Positions 35,440 to 44,260 of a DNA stretch of 64,000 nt are shown here, in pieces. The notes beneath the pieces were generated by a model that was not told the DNA's origin, did not search any database, and saw nothing but the letters and a program-made list of their open reading frames with translations. The position numbers were made by a program, and so were the translations under genes. Within the stretch, counting starts at the first letter, position 1; each line of letters opens with the position of its first letter. Origin of the DNA: Actinoallomurus soli (lineage in GTDB: Bacteria; Actinomycetota; Actinomycetes; Streptosporangiales; Streptosporangiaceae); the NCBI RefSeq assembly GCF_024055715.1, contig NZ_JAMXMV010000013.1:186001-250000 (forward strand), in the 5' to 3' direction.

Positions 35440-36285
35440 ATGGATGTGGCGACGACAGAGTTCGGACGGACGGTACACCGCTGGCGCGACCGCGTGTCGC
35501 CCGAGGCCGCCGGATTGCCCACCGGCGGGCAGCGGCGCGCGCCCGGCCTCCGCCGCGAGGAACTGGCGCTGCTGGCCGGGATCTCCGTCGACTACATCAC
35601 CCGCCTCGAGCAGGGTCGCGCGTCGAACCCGTCCCCGCAGGTCGTCGAGGCGCTGGCCCGGGCCCTGCGGCTGTCGAGCGGCGAGCGGGCCCACCTGTTC
35701 GGCCTGGCCGGCCTTGCGCCGCCGGGGCCGGACACGGTCCCCGCGTACATCACTCCGAGCGTCCAGCGGCTGCTGGACCGGCTGACCGGGACGCCCGTCG
35801 CGGTGTACGACGCGTCCTGGACGCTGCTCATCGCGAACCCGCCGTACGCGGCGCTGATGGGCGACCCGTCCGGTTGGCGGGGCAACGAGCGCAACGGCGT
35901 GTGGCGGAACTTCCTGGGCTATGAGAACCGGGTCCGGCAGACGCCGGAGTCCCAGGGCGCGCTGCAAGCGGCTCTGGTCGCCGACCTGCGCGCGACCGTC
36001 GGGCGTTATCCGGCCGACCAGCGGCTGCGGCGGCTGGTGGCGGAGCTCCAGGCGCGCAGTGACCGGTTCGCCGAGCTGTGGGAATCGGGTGCCGTCCGCC
36101 GCCACGAGGCCGCGCGTAAGACCATCGACCATCCGCAGGTGGGCGCCCTGACACTGGACTGCGACGTGGTGACCGTGGCGGGCAGCGACCTGCACATCAT
36201 GATCTACACGGCCGAGCCCGGCACCGAGGACGCCGAACGCCTGGAGCTGCTGACCGTCCTCGGCACTCAGTCGCTCCTCGGGTGA
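35440..36285 (+). CDS. XRE-family regulator with MmyB-like ligand domain
   Basis: A 281-aa regulator. The N-terminal XRE HTH is at residues about 10-80 (GFLT-like spacing, RRAPGLRREELALLAGISVDYITRLEQGRASNPSPQVVEALARALRLS). The MmyB/MLTR ligand-binding PAS-like domain is at about 100-280 (VAVYDASWTLLIANPPYAALMG ... RRHEAARKTIDHPQVGALTLDCDVVTVAGSDLHIMIYTAEPGTEDAERLELL). This class typically represses a divergent SDR, as here. Confidence 0.9.
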   Translation: MDVATTEFGRTVHRWRDRVSPEAAGLPTGGQRRAPGLRREELALLAGISVDYITRLEQGRASNPSPQVVEALARALRLSSGERAHLFGLAGLAPPGPDTVPAYITPSVQRLLDRLTGTPVAVYDASWTLLIANPPYAALMGDPSGWRGNERNGVWRNFLGYENRVRQTPESQGALQAALVADLRATVGRYPADQRLRRLVAELQARSDRFAELWESGAVRRHEAARKTIDHPQVGALTLDCDVVTVAGSDLHIMIYTAEPGTEDAERLELLTVLGTQSLLG

Positions 36286-36313
36286 CCGCCCCTGTCCCAG
36301 CCCCGACCCGGGT

Positions 36314-36329
36314 GGGCGGATCTCCGCCC
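36314..36329. terminator. Hairpin between convergent XRE and dehydratase genes
   Basis: GGGCGG-ATCT-CCGCCC with further GC pairing outside, in the 71-bp convergent gap. It probably terminates both transcripts. Confidence 0.6.
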
Positions 36330-36356
36330 GCGGCCCGGGCGGGGTGAACGAGGGGG

Positions 36357-37322
36357 TCAGATGCCGCAGAGTTCGGCGAAGCGCCGTGCGCCGATGTTGC
36401 CCCCGGAGATGATCACACCGACGCGGGACGGCGGGGTGATGCGGCCGCTCAGCAGCGCGGCCAGCGGGCTGGCGCCGCTCGGCTCGATGACGATCTTCAG
36501 GCGTTCGAACGCGAACCGCATGGCCTCGCGGATCTCGTCGTCGGTCACCAGCGCGATCCCGTCGACCAGACGCCGGTTGATGGAGAACGTCAACTCGCCA
36601 GGGATGTCCGCGGCCTGACCGTCGGCGATGGTGCGGGGTACGGGGATGGACACGCGCCGCCCTGCCTCGAGGGAGCGCTTGGTGTCGTCGCCCGCCTCCG
36701 GTTCCACGCCGATCACACGGATCGCCGGGGCGAGGCCCTTGGCGGCGGTGGCGCTGCCGGCGATGAGTCCTCCGCCGCCGACCGGGACCACCAGGGCGTC
36801 GAGGTCGCCGACCTCATCGAGGAGCTCGAGTGCCGCGGTGCCCTGCCCCGCGATGACGTGCGGATGCTCGTACGGCGGGATGAGCGCCAGGCCGCGGTCG
36901 GCCGCCAGCGCCTCGCCGATGGCGACCCGGTCGCCGGTGTAGCGGTCGTAGGTGACGATCTCCGCACCGTAACCGGCGGTGGCGTCCATCTTGGACTTCG
37001 GGGTGTCCTCGGGCATGAGGATCACCGCGGTCGTGCCGAGTTCACGGGCGGCGAGGGCGACGGCCTGGGCGTGGTTGCCCGAGGAGTACGCGGCGATGCC
37101 CTTGGACAGCTGCTCCGGCGTCAGCCGGGAGGCGGCGTTGTAGGCGCCGCGGAACTTGAACGCGCCGATCCGCTGCAGGTTCTCGCACTTGAGGAAGATC
37201 TCGGCGCCGACGAGCGCGTCGAGGGTGCGCGAGCGCAGCACCGGGGTGCGGTGCGCGACGCCCTCGATGCGCGCGGCGGCGGAACGGACGTCTTCCAGGG
37301 TCACCGGGAGTGTGGCGTTCAT
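36357..37322 (-). CDS. Threonine/serine dehydratase-like PLP enzyme
   Basis: A 321-aa fold-type II PLP enzyme: IFLKCENLQRIGAFKFRGAYNA holds the Schiff-base Lys (about residue 58), AAYSSGNHAQAVALAA binds the substrate carboxylate, VPVGGGGLIAGSA is the glycine loop for phosphate, and VIISGGNIG ends the domain. It lacks the C-terminal regulatory domain of biosynthetic IlvA, so it is a catabolic threonine ammonia-lyase, serine racemase or hydroxyaspartate dehydratase; I cannot choose between them. ATG start. Confidence 0.88.
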   Translation of the reverse strand: MNATLPVTLEDVRSAAARIEGVAHRTPVLRSRTLDALVGAEIFLKCENLQRIGAFKFRGAYNAASRLTPEQLSKGIAAYSSGNHAQAVALAARELGTTAVILMPEDTPKSKMDATAGYGAEIVTYDRYTGDRVAIGEALAADRGLALIPPYEHPHVIAGQGTAALELLDEVGDLDALVVPVGGGGLIAGSATAAKGLAPAIRVIGVEPEAGDDTKRSLEAGRRVSIPVPRTIADGQAADIPGELTFSINRRLVDGIALVTDDEIREAMRFAFERLKIVIEPSGASPLAALLSGRITPPSRVGVIISGGNIGARRFAELCGI

Positions 37323-37376
37323 GCTCCGTCTTCCTGCGAGGTCTTCCTGCCAGGCGGTGGGCGTATGGGTCCTGCC

Positions 37377-37832
37377 TCAGTGGATCGGGAGGATGCTCCG
37401 TTCATCGGCGGGACGCGGACCGAAGATACGCCGGTCGGCCTCGGCGATGCGGACGTCGTTGATGCTGGCCTCGCGACGGCTCATCAGGCCTTCGGGGGTG
37501 AACTCCCACAGCTCGTTGCCGTAGCTGCGCCACCACTGGCCGGTCGCATCGTGGCATTCGTACTGGAAGCGCACCGCGATCCGGTTGCCGTGGAAGCTCC
37601 ACAGCTCCTTGCGGAGGGCGTAGTCGAGTTCCCGGTCCCACTTCTCGCGCAGGAACGTGATGATCTCGTCCCGGCCGGTGATCAACCGGTCGCGGTTCCG
37701 CCAGACCGAGTCCTCGGTGTAGGCGAGCGCCACCCGTTCGGGATCGCGCGTGTTCCACGCGTCCTCGGCGGCCTGGACCTTCTGCGGCGCGGTCTCCGGC
37801 GTGAACGGCGGGAAGGGCGGGCGTCCGGTCAC
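37377..37832 (-). CDS. DUF1348 (NTF2-like) protein
   Basis: A 151-aa protein matching the DUF1348/SnoaL-like family: [100 protein letters not shown]. Cone-shaped alpha+beta barrel; function unknown. It is 55 bp downstream of nothing on its strand and 23 bp in front of an inverted repeat that may be its operator. Confidence 0.88.
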   Translation of the reverse strand: MTGRPPFPPFTPETAPQKVQAAEDAWNTRDPERVALAYTEDSVWRNRDRLITGRDEIITFLREKWDRELDYALRKELWSFHGNRIAVRFQYECHDATGQWWRSYGNELWEFTPEGLMSRREASINDVRIAEADRRIFGPRPADERSILPIH

Positions 37833-37854
37833 GGCGGTCTCCTCGGTCGGGTCT

Positions 37855-37890
37855 CTCCTAACGCTTGAATCGTAGCAATCCCGTTAGGAG
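37855..37890. promoter_or_regulatory. 9-bp-arm inverted repeat upstream of DUF1348 gene
   Basis: CTCCTAACG (37855-37863) and CGTTAGGAG (37882-37890) are perfect inverted copies 18 bp apart, 22 bp upstream of the DUF1348 start. This fits a TetR-type operator, but no adjacent regulator is present. The rest of 37891-38072 holds no supported gene. Confidence 0.5.
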
Positions 37891-38072
37891 TGCTCGCTGA
37901 ACGGGCGGTGCCACCGCCCTGAGCGATCGACCGGCCCGTGAGGAGGAGGATCTTGCCGCAGAGCGGACGCCGGCCGAGACGGCTGCGGCTCTGCGGCGCC
38001 TGCTGACGGTTCCGGACGATCGGAGGGTGTCGTGGATCTCACGCCGTGCGCTCCTGAGCTCGCGCGTTGGTG

Positions 38073-39236
38073 TCAGGAGCGAAGGGCGCGCAGGCCGGTG
38101 CGGATTTCGCGGACCAGGATCTCGGGCTGTTCCAAGGCCGCGAAGTGGCCGCCCTTCTCGGCCTCGCCGTAGTGGATCAGGTTGCTGTAGGTGTCTTCGA
38201 TCCAGTTTCGTGGCAGGCGTGGGATGTCCTTCGGGAAGACGGTCACCGCGACCGGAAGCGTCAGCTTCGGGCCGGCGAAAGTGGCCGATTTGTTCTCCCA
38301 GTAGATGCGGCCGGACGACGCTGCGCTGTTGGTGAACCAGTAGAGGGATATCGCGTCGAGCATGTCGTCCATGCTGAGGGTGTCCTCGGCGAGCCCGTGG
38401 TTGTCGGTCTTGGACTGGAACTTCTCGTAGATCCAGGCTGCCTGACCGGCGGGAGAGTCCGCCAGGGCGAATCCGACGGTCTCCGGCTTCGTGCCCTGAA
38501 GGTGGTTCGACCCACCGAGATCGCCGGCGTAGAGGGCGAGGGCCTCCACGGCGTCGCGCTGTTCGGGCGACAAGGTGTCGGGCATCTGTGCGGGAAAGGC
38601 GTACTGGGTGTTCAGATGGATTCCGAGAAGCCCCTCAGGTTGCATGGCCCCGAGGGCGGTGGTGACGACGGCGCCCCAATCGCCGCCTTGCGCGGCCCAT
38701 CTCGTGTAGCCGAGACGCTTCATCAGCTCCGCCCACGCGCTTGCGATGCGCGATACGGTCCACCCGGTCTCCGTGGGCTTCTGGGAGAACCCGAACCCCG
38801 GGAGCGACGGGACGACGACGTCGAATGAATCGGCGGCGTCTCCTCCGAACGGCACCGGATCGGTCAGCGGGCCGATCAGCTTCAGGAACTCGACGATCGA
38901 GCCCGGCCATCCGTGCGTGAGCATCAGCGGCATTGCGTCGGGATTCTTGGACCTGACGTGGATGAAGTGGATGTCCAGCCCATCAATCTCGGTCAGGAAC
39001 TGCGGGAAGCGATTGAGCTCGGACTCCAAGCGCCGCCAGTCGTAGCCGCGCTCCCAGTAGTCGACCAGAGATCTGGCGTTCTCTACCCGAACCCCTTGCG
39101 ACCAGTCGCCCACCGTTTCCGGATCCGGCCATCGAGTCCTGGCCAGTCGCTGCTTCACGTCGGCGATCTCCGAATCCGAGATCGAGACGGTGAACGGGCG
39201 GACGAGGGCCGAGGTCGGCGGCGTCGGTGCGGTCAT
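38073..39236 (-). CDS. Epoxide hydrolase (EHN-domain type)
   Basis: A 387-aa enzyme with an N-terminal EHN domain (PFTVSISDSEIADVKQRLARTRWPDPETVGDWSQGV, residues 13-110) and an alpha/beta hydrolase core: HGWPGSIVEFLKLI (oxyanion), QGGDWGAVVTTALG (nucleophile Asp), two Tyr in the cap region, and GGHFAALEQPE (His). It resembles microsomal-type epoxide hydrolases that open epoxides of xenobiotics or natural products. Start ATG 39236. It is divergent from a TetR regulator with two palindromic operators. Confidence 0.9.
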   Translation of the reverse strand: MTAPTPPTSALVRPFTVSISDSEIADVKQRLARTRWPDPETVGDWSQGVRVENARSLVDYWERGYDWRRLESELNRFPQFLTEIDGLDIHFIHVRSKNPDAMPLMLTHGWPGSIVEFLKLIGPLTDPVPFGGDAADSFDVVVPSLPGFGFSQKPTETGWTVSRIASAWAELMKRLGYTRWAAQGGDWGAVVTTALGAMQPEGLLGIHLNTQYAFPAQMPDTLSPEQRDAVEALALYAGDLGGSNHLQGTKPETVGFALADSPAGQAAWIYEKFQSKTDNHGLAEDTLSMDDMLDAISLYWFTNSAASSGRIYWENKSATFAGPKLTLPVAVTVFPKDIPRLPRNWIEDTYSNLIHYGEAEKGGHFAALEQPEILVREIRTGLRALRS

Positions 39237-39278
39237 TGCCTTCTTCTCCTGGGTTTCGAAGCACAGCGCAACTCCTCG

Positions 39279-39322
39279 TTGCACACTGGTGTGCAATCTA
39301 CTTCACTGCACACCGGTGTGCA
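39279..39322. promoter_or_regulatory. Two TetR operators
   Basis: Site 1 (39279-39296) is TTGCACAC-TG-GTGTGCAA; site 2 (39307-39322) is TGCACACCGGTGTGCA, a perfect 16-bp palindrome. They share TGCACAC-NN-GTGTGCA and are 27 bp apart centre to centre, between the epoxide hydrolase and tetR starts. Confidence 0.85.
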
Positions 39323-39333
39323 ACAATGCTGTC

Positions 39334-39933
39334 GTGCCCACCGAGTCCTCCCGTGTGCGCTCGATGAACGAGACACGCGATCGCATCCTCGACGTCGCCC
39401 TCGACGTGCTGGGCGAGAACCCCGACGCCGGCATGGGTGACGTCGCCTCCGCCGCCGGCGTCGTCCGTCGCACCGTCTATGGCCATTTCCCCTCGCGCCT
39501 CGACCTGGTTCGGACACTCACGGAACGGGCCGTCACCGAGATGACAGCCGTGCTCACCGAAGTCAACGCCTCCGACGCAGAAGCGGACGCGGCGTGGGCC
39601 GAATTCGTCGCCCGCCTCTGGCCGGTGGCGCACCGGTACCGAGTGCTGCTGGCGCTGCGCCGTGGCGAGTACGGCGAGGCGATCCACGGCATGCTCGGGC
39701 CGGTCGACGAACTCCTCGCCGACCTCGTGAAACGGGGCCAGGACACCGACGTGTTCGCACAGCACCTGCCGGCGGGCATTCTGAGCCAGGTTGCCTACGG
39801 CGTCGTGTTCGCCATTGCGGACAGCGACCTGTCGAACGGGACCCTCGGCGCCCGAGCAGCGACGATCACGAGCCTGCTGATGCTGGGCGTTCCCGAGACG
39901 CGCGCAACCGCTCTCGTGGGCGACCAGTCCTGA
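39334..39933 (+). CDS. TetR-family regulator of epoxide hydrolase
   Basis: A 199-aa TetR protein: TRDRILDVALDVLGENPDAGMGDVASAAGVVRRTVYGHFPSRLDLVRTL is the HTH; the C-terminal domain ends MLGVPETRATALVGDQS. The start may be GTG 39334 or ATG 39364; the first is only 11 bp from operator site 2. It is divergent from the epoxide hydrolase with two near-identical palindromes between, so it should repress both genes until a ligand binds. Confidence 0.9.
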   Translation: MPTESSRVRSMNETRDRILDVALDVLGENPDAGMGDVASAAGVVRRTVYGHFPSRLDLVRTLTERAVTEMTAVLTEVNASDAEADAAWAEFVARLWPVAHRYRVLLALRRGEYGEAIHGMLGPVDELLADLVKRGQDTDVFAQHLPAGILSQVAYGVVFAIADSDLSNGTLGARAATITSLLMLGVPETRATALVGDQS

Positions 39934-39989
39934 CCTGCAGCACTCGAGCGAGTTGCGGATCGTCCTGCCCGGGCACGACTACCGTGCTC

Positions 39990-40110
39990 ATGGAACGCGA
40001 GTACATCCGCGACCGCACCCTCGAAGGGCACGAGTCCGCCCGCAAACGCGGCAAGACCTTCGGCGGCGCCGGCGTCACCGACGACATGCCGTCCGTTGCC
40101 CCACCCTCTC
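39990..40110 (+). pseudogene. Serine recombinase fragment
   Basis: The frame MEREYIRDRTLEGHESARKRGKTFGGAGVTDD is the long-helix E-helix segment of Tn3-resolvase/invertase proteins (MERE-x-IR-x-RT-x-x-G). Neither the catalytic N-terminal domain nor the HTH is present. It is a short relic of another Tn3-family element, 30 bp after the tetR stop. Confidence 0.55.
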
Positions 40111-40166
40111 CTTTGCGGCCGGCGTCCGGGCTAGGACTCCGAGGCCGCTACCTGGAGAATGCGCAA

Positions 40167-40622
40167 GTGACACGACCGAGAATCCGCGTCGCCGCCTACG
40201 TGATCAGGCATCGCGCCGTCCCTGAACTCCTGGTCTTCGACCACGTCGACATGCCCCAGGCCGGCACCCAGATTCCCGCGGGCGGCGTCCACCCGGACGA
40301 GGAACTACACCAAGCCGTTTTGCGCGAGGTCGTCGAAGAGACCGGTCTGCTCACCGCCACAGTGATCCGCCCGATCACCGTGGAGGACAAGCCCCATCCC
40401 GACACCCGGCAGCCGCGCAGGACCACCTACTTCCATCTTCAGGCGCCCGCGACCACAGCCGACGCATGGCACCACACCGTCGGCGGCGCTGGAGACGACG
40501 CCGGCCTGACATTCTTCTGCCGTTTCGTGCCACTACCACTCGAACGATCCCTGACAGACGATCAAGACGCGTGGCTGGGCCATCTGGACCCCCGCTGGGC
40601 GACCCCGGCGACCCTTTCCTGA
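40167..40622 (+). CDS. NUDIX hydrolase
   Basis: A 151-aa NUDIX protein. The box GGVHPDEELHQAVLREVVEETGL fits G-x5-E-x7-REU-x-EE-x-GU exactly, so metal binding and pyrophosphohydrolase activity are expected; the nucleotide substrate is unknown. GTG start at 40167. The longer frame upstream is the recombinase relic, not part of this protein. Confidence 0.85.
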   Translation: MTRPRIRVAAYVIRHRAVPELLVFDHVDMPQAGTQIPAGGVHPDEELHQAVLREVVEETGLLTATVIRPITVEDKPHPDTRQPRRTTYFHLQAPATTADAWHHTVGGAGDDAGLTFFCRFVPLPLERSLTDDQDAWLGHLDPRWATPATLS

Positions 40623-40655
40623 TCCGGGTACGCAGAACCGACCTGTGCGCGCTCT

Positions 40656-41110
40656 TCAGAGACTCTGCCGGGAGTGATGGGCACGCATGATCAGGTCAGT
40701 GGTCTGGTGGACGATCTGCGGGATCTCCTCGTTGGTGAGGGGCTGGACGCCGCGCAGCGAACGTACTTGCCCCTCGGCGGCGAGCAGCATGACGAACTGG
40801 TGTGCGCTCAGCGCCGGGTCGGGCACGCGGAGGTCCCCACGGCGGTCCCGTTCGGCCAGGTAGGCGGCGATCGCATCGCGGATGGCCTGTCCGGTGCCGT
40901 CGTCGCGCCAGGATCGTTGCAGTTCGGGGTGGTGGGGTAGTTCGGCGATGGTCAGCCGGTGCAGCGCCATGTGGTCGGGGGTGAGCATGGCGCGCAGTAG
41001 CCGCTCCCCCGCGTTCTGCAGGTCGGTGCGCGCGTCGCCGGTGTCGGTGACGAGCGCACCGGCGTCCTGCGGGTCCACCCCGGTGGCCTTGCGGGCCTGA
41101 TCGACGACGC
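40656..41110 (-). pseudogene. TetR-family regulator, C-terminal remnant
   Basis: About 150 residues of a TetR ligand domain (TDLQNAGERLLRAMLTPDHMALHRLTIAELPHHPELQRSWRDDGTGQAIRDAIAAYLAERDRRGDLRVPDPALSAHQFVMLLAAEGQVRSLRGV) run to a normal stop. The N-terminal HTH is replaced by antisense-like sequence of the adjacent secreted-protein gene; the two relics are fused head to tail in adjacent frames, marking a deletion junction near 41110. Confidence 0.65.
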
Positions 41111-41113
41111 GCG

Positions 41114-41507
41114 TCAGCAGTGGCTGGCGGTCAGGGCGATGGTCCAGATGGGATCCCAGTTGATGCCGTTCTGTCCCACCCCGGCCGGTATGCAGCCGGC
41201 TGCGCCGCCGTTGCCGTCGTAGAGCCTGGTCGCCGCGCCGCCGGTCTGGACATTGGCCACGAATCCCGTGCCGTGCCAGTAGCTCAGGGCGTAACTGCCA
41301 TAGGTGTAGAACTTGAAAACCAGTGCGCCGGTCGAATAAGGCACCCCGGCGCACGCGTACCCGCTCGGGCAGTCGACGCTGCCGTTGGGCCCGACGAATT
41401 CGTGTTCCACCGCCGGCGACGTCGACGGCACCGCAGCCGGGGTGATCCCGGCGGGTTGCGACGGCGGCCCCTGCAACGGCGCCGATCTTGGGTAGTCCAT
41501 TTTTCAT
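41114..41507 (-). pseudogene. Secreted peptidase-inhibitor-like (I36) protein, frameshifted
   Basis: One frame from ATG 41507 gives a signal-like MKNGLPKIGAVAGAAVA. A second frame, one base off, gives the mature domain: SVDCPSGYACAGVPYSTGALVFKFYTYGSYALSYWHGTGFVANVQTGGAATRLYDGNGGAAGCIPAG ... TASHC, like small Cys-rich secreted proteins of the peptidase-inhibitor I36 group. A single indel near 41455 would restore one 130-aa precursor, so this is either a recent pseudogene or a sequence error. Confidence 0.55.
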
Positions 41508-41797
41508 GCCACACCTCGTCTTCTCGAAAGGGCATTGAATTCGCCGACGACGCTCCTGATCAAAACCGTTACTCGAACGAATGCCCTGCAGATCTCTAGG
41601 GCGAGATTACGTTGACTACGCCGAGTCCTGTCACCAATTCGCGTCCGGCGTCTCGCCATTCCGTGCACCGGGCATCGCCCTGAACGGGTCACCCGGTGCG
41701 GTGGTCAGGGGCCCGGCCGGGCTCGGGGCCTCGCCGCACCGTGGCCGAGAGGGAAAACCGGTTGCCGGGCGTGCCGGGCGCGGGGCACGATCCGGGC

Positions 41798-41902
41798 ATG
41801 ACCACGACCAGTGCCGTACTGCCGCCGTCCGTCGCCGTCCGTCCGGCGCGGTTCCAGCGGCAGCCGGGGCGACCGCGGAGGCCGATCACCGTACGGCCGT
41901 GA
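41798..41902 (+). CDS. Short ORF coupled to LysE gene
   Basis: MTTTSAVLPPSVAVRPARFQ and 14 more residues, 34 aa in all, then TGA overlapping the LysE GTG (GTGA at 41899-41902). Arg/Pro-rich with no recognisable domain. Coupling suggests it may set LysE translation, but it could be fortuitous. Confidence 0.3.
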   Translation: MTTTSAVLPPSVAVRPARFQRQPGRPRRPITVRP

Positions 41903-42525
41903 TCGCCACGCTGGTCGCGGGGCTGCTCGCCGGCTACGGCATCGCGGTCCCCGTCGGAGCGGTCGCGGCGTACCTCATCGCGCTGACGACACGAACGTCC
42001 CTGACGACCGGCGCGTGCGCCGCGCTCGGCGTGGCCACCGCCGACGGCCTGTACGCGCTGGTCGCGACGGTGGGCGGCTCCGCGGTCGCGGCCGTGATCC
42101 GGCCCGTTCTGGTGCCGCTGCGCTGGTGCTCGGCCATCGTGCTGATCGTGCTGGCCGTCCGGGGGCTGGCCGGGGCGACGGCCCGTTACCGCGAGCGCTT
42201 GGCGCCCGCCCGGGCCGGGGAGCCGCCGATCGGCCCGGGACGGGCCTACCTGGGGTTGCTGGGGATCACGCTGCTGAATCCCACCACCGTCGTCTACTTC
42301 GCCGCGCTGGTGCTGGGCGGCCACGGCGAGGTGGTCGCCGACCAGACGCGGCGGGCGGTGTTCGTTCTGGCGGCCTTCGCCGCGTCCGCGAGCTGGCAGC
42401 TCCTGCTGGCCGGCGGCGGCGCGCTCCTCGGCCGTGCCCTGACCGGTGCTCGTGGGCGGCTCGGCACCGCGCTGGCCTCCAGCCTGGTAATGACCGCTCT
42501 GGCCGTGTACCTGCTCATCGCCTGA
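41899..42525 (+). CDS. LysE-family exporter
   Basis: A 208-aa membrane protein with about six helices: VIATLVAGLLAGYGIAVPVGAVAAYLIAL (first helix with the LysE G-x-x-x-PVG motif), ALGVATADGLYALVATVGGSAVAAVI, WCSAIVLIVLAVRGL, GLLGITLLNPTTVVYFAALVLGG (LNP motif), LAAFAASASWQLLLAGGGALLG and a last helix. Exports amino acids or related small compounds. GTG start. The 3' end overlaps the convergent XRE gene by 11 bp. Confidence 0.88.
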   Translation: MIATLVAGLLAGYGIAVPVGAVAAYLIALTTRTSLTTGACAALGVATADGLYALVATVGGSAVAAVIRPVLVPLRWCSAIVLIVLAVRGLAGATARYRERLAPARAGEPPIGPGRAYLGLLGITLLNPTTVVYFAALVLGGHGEVVADQTRRAVFVLAAFAASASWQLLLAGGGALLGRALTGARGRLGTALASSLVMTALAVYLLIA

Positions 42526-43399
42526 TGGAGGCTCCGCCGGGCGAGGACGGTTGCGCGTCGAGCGTCGTGGCCCAGCTGGCGAGCAGACGGAGTTTCTCCT
42601 CGGAGTCGCTGCCGGGTTCGGTGCCGTAGGCGACCAGGGTGAGGTCGTCGGTGGGCAGGTCGAGGGATTCGTAGGTGAGCTGAAGGTCGCCGACGACGGG
42701 GTGATGGATGGATTTTGAACCGATGTGGTGCTGGCGGACGTCGTGGCGGGCCCATCGGGTGCGGAAGTCGTCGCTGCGGGTGGACAGTTCGCCGATGAGG
42801 TCGGTGAGCCCCTTGTCGTACGGGTCCCGGCCGGCTTGGGCGTGCAGGAGGGCGACGGTGTCGTCGGCGGCGCGTTCCCAGTCGCCCCAGAAGTAGTGCG
42901 AACGGGGGTCGAGGAAGATGAAACGAGCGTGGTTGGGGATGGCGCCGCGGGCCACGTCGATCATGGGGGCGTACAGGGCGCGGCCGAGGGCGTTGAGGGC
43001 CAGGATGTCGCCGCGTCCGTTCATGACGAAGGCGGGCGCGTCGGTCATGGCGTCCAGCATCCGCTGCACCGTGGGCCGTACCTGCCGCGGGGCGGAGCGG
43101 CGCCGGCGGCGCGGTCCGGGGTCGGCCGCGCGGGCGAGGTCCTCCAGGTGGATGCGTTCCTCGTCGTTCAGCCGCAGCGCGCGGGCCAGGGCGTCCAGGA
43201 CGTGGTCGGAGACGCCGGACAGGTCGCCGCGTTCCAGGCGCGAGTAGTACTCCACGCTGACCCCGGCCAACTGGGCGACCTCGGCGCGGCGCAGGCCGGG
43301 GACCCGGCGGGTGCCGTAGGAGGGCAGCCCGGCCTGCGCCGGTGTGATCTTGGCGCGGCGGGAGGTCAGGAACTCCCGGATCTCGCTGCGGTGGTCCAC
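42515..43399 (-). CDS. XRE-family regulator with MmyB-like ligand domain
   Basis: A 294-aa protein: HTH RREFL-type start, GTRRVPGLRRAEVAQLAGVSVEYYSRLERGDLSGVSDHVLDALARALRLNDEERIHLEDLARAA, then a ligand domain (APAFVMNGRGDILALNALGRALYAPM ... RTRWARHDVRQHHIGSKSIHHPVVGDLQLTYESLDLP). Such regulators usually control a neighbouring SDR or ADH; here the nearest candidate is the truncated ADH at 43549, divergent from it, so it may have lost its target. GTG start at 43399. Confidence 0.88.
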   Translation of the reverse strand: MDHRSEIREFLTSRRAKITPAQAGLPSYGTRRVPGLRRAEVAQLAGVSVEYYSRLERGDLSGVSDHVLDALARALRLNDEERIHLEDLARAADPGPRRRRRSAPRQVRPTVQRMLDAMTDAPAFVMNGRGDILALNALGRALYAPMIDVARGAIPNHARFIFLDPRSHYFWGDWERAADDTVALLHAQAGRDPYDKGLTDLIGELSTRSDDFRTRWARHDVRQHHIGSKSIHHPVVGDLQLTYESLDLPTDDLTLVAYGTEPGSDSEEKLRLLASWATTLDAQPSSPGGASIRR

Positions 43400-43429
43400 C
43401 GTCCCAGGCTAGGCGGCCTTCCGCCTGCC

Positions 43430-43469
43430 AGGGGTGCCCTGTCAGTACGCCCTTCGGCAGTGCCTTCTT
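43430..43469 (-). repeat. 40-bp dispersed repeat, copy 2 (KKALPKGVLTGHP)
   Basis: On the minus strand it starts AAGAAGGCACTGCCG and ends CAGGGCACCCCT, 36 of 40 bases identical to 33109-33148. It lies 31 bp upstream of the XRE start. Confidence 0.65.
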
Positions 43470-43548
43470 CGCGTCCGGATCAGAGCCTTCAATGGTCAAT
43501 GGCGACCGCCCGGCCCCGTGAGGATGCGGGGAGCGGGCTCCGAGATCG

Positions 43549-44196
43549 CACGTCGTCGTCGACGCCGACTTCGTCCTGTCGGTGCCCGAGGGCATCGACT
43601 TCGCGGCCGCGGCGCCGCTGCTGTGCGCCGGCATCACCACCTACTCGCCGCTGCGCCACTGGGGAGCCGGCCCGGGCAAGAAGGTCGCGGTGGTCGGTCT
43701 CGGCGGGCTCGGGCACATGGCCGTCAAGATCGCCCACGCCATGGGCGCCGAGGTCACCGTGCTCTCGCAGTCGCTGAAGAAGCAGGAGGACGGCCTGCGG
43801 CTCGGGGCCGACCACTACCACGCCACCAGCGACCCCGACACGTTCGCCCGGCTCGCCGGCCGATTCGACCTGATCGTCAACACCGTGAGCGCGGTCATCG
43901 ACGTCGACGCCTACCTCGGGCTGCTCGCCGTCGACGGCACCCTCGTCAACGTCGGCGCCCCCACCGAGCCGCTGAGCGTCAACGTGTTCTCCCTCCTGAA
44001 CGCCCGACGCTCCTACGCCGGGTCGATGATCGGCGGCATCGCCGAGACGCAGGAGATGCTGAACTTCTGCGCCGAGCACCACCTCGGCGCCGACATCGAG
44101 CTGATCCCGGCCGACCGGATCAACGAGGCCTATCAGCGCGTCCTGGCCTCCGACGTCCGCTACCGGTTCGTCATCGACATCGCCACCCTCGGCTGA
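43549..44196 (+). pseudogene. Zinc alcohol dehydrogenase, N-terminally truncated
   Basis: The frame begins [91 protein letters not shown], the cofactor-binding and C-terminal half of YahK/CAD-type NADP alcohol dehydrogenases. The N-terminal GroES-like domain with the catalytic zinc ligands (about 130 aa) is missing, and nothing upstream in any frame supplies it. It cannot be catalytically competent. Confidence 0.75.
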
Positions 44197-44260
44197 CGCG
44201 CGGCGCACCCGGCCGGAACGCGCGGCAGGGCGCCGGGCGACCGGTCCACGGCCGCTGGGA

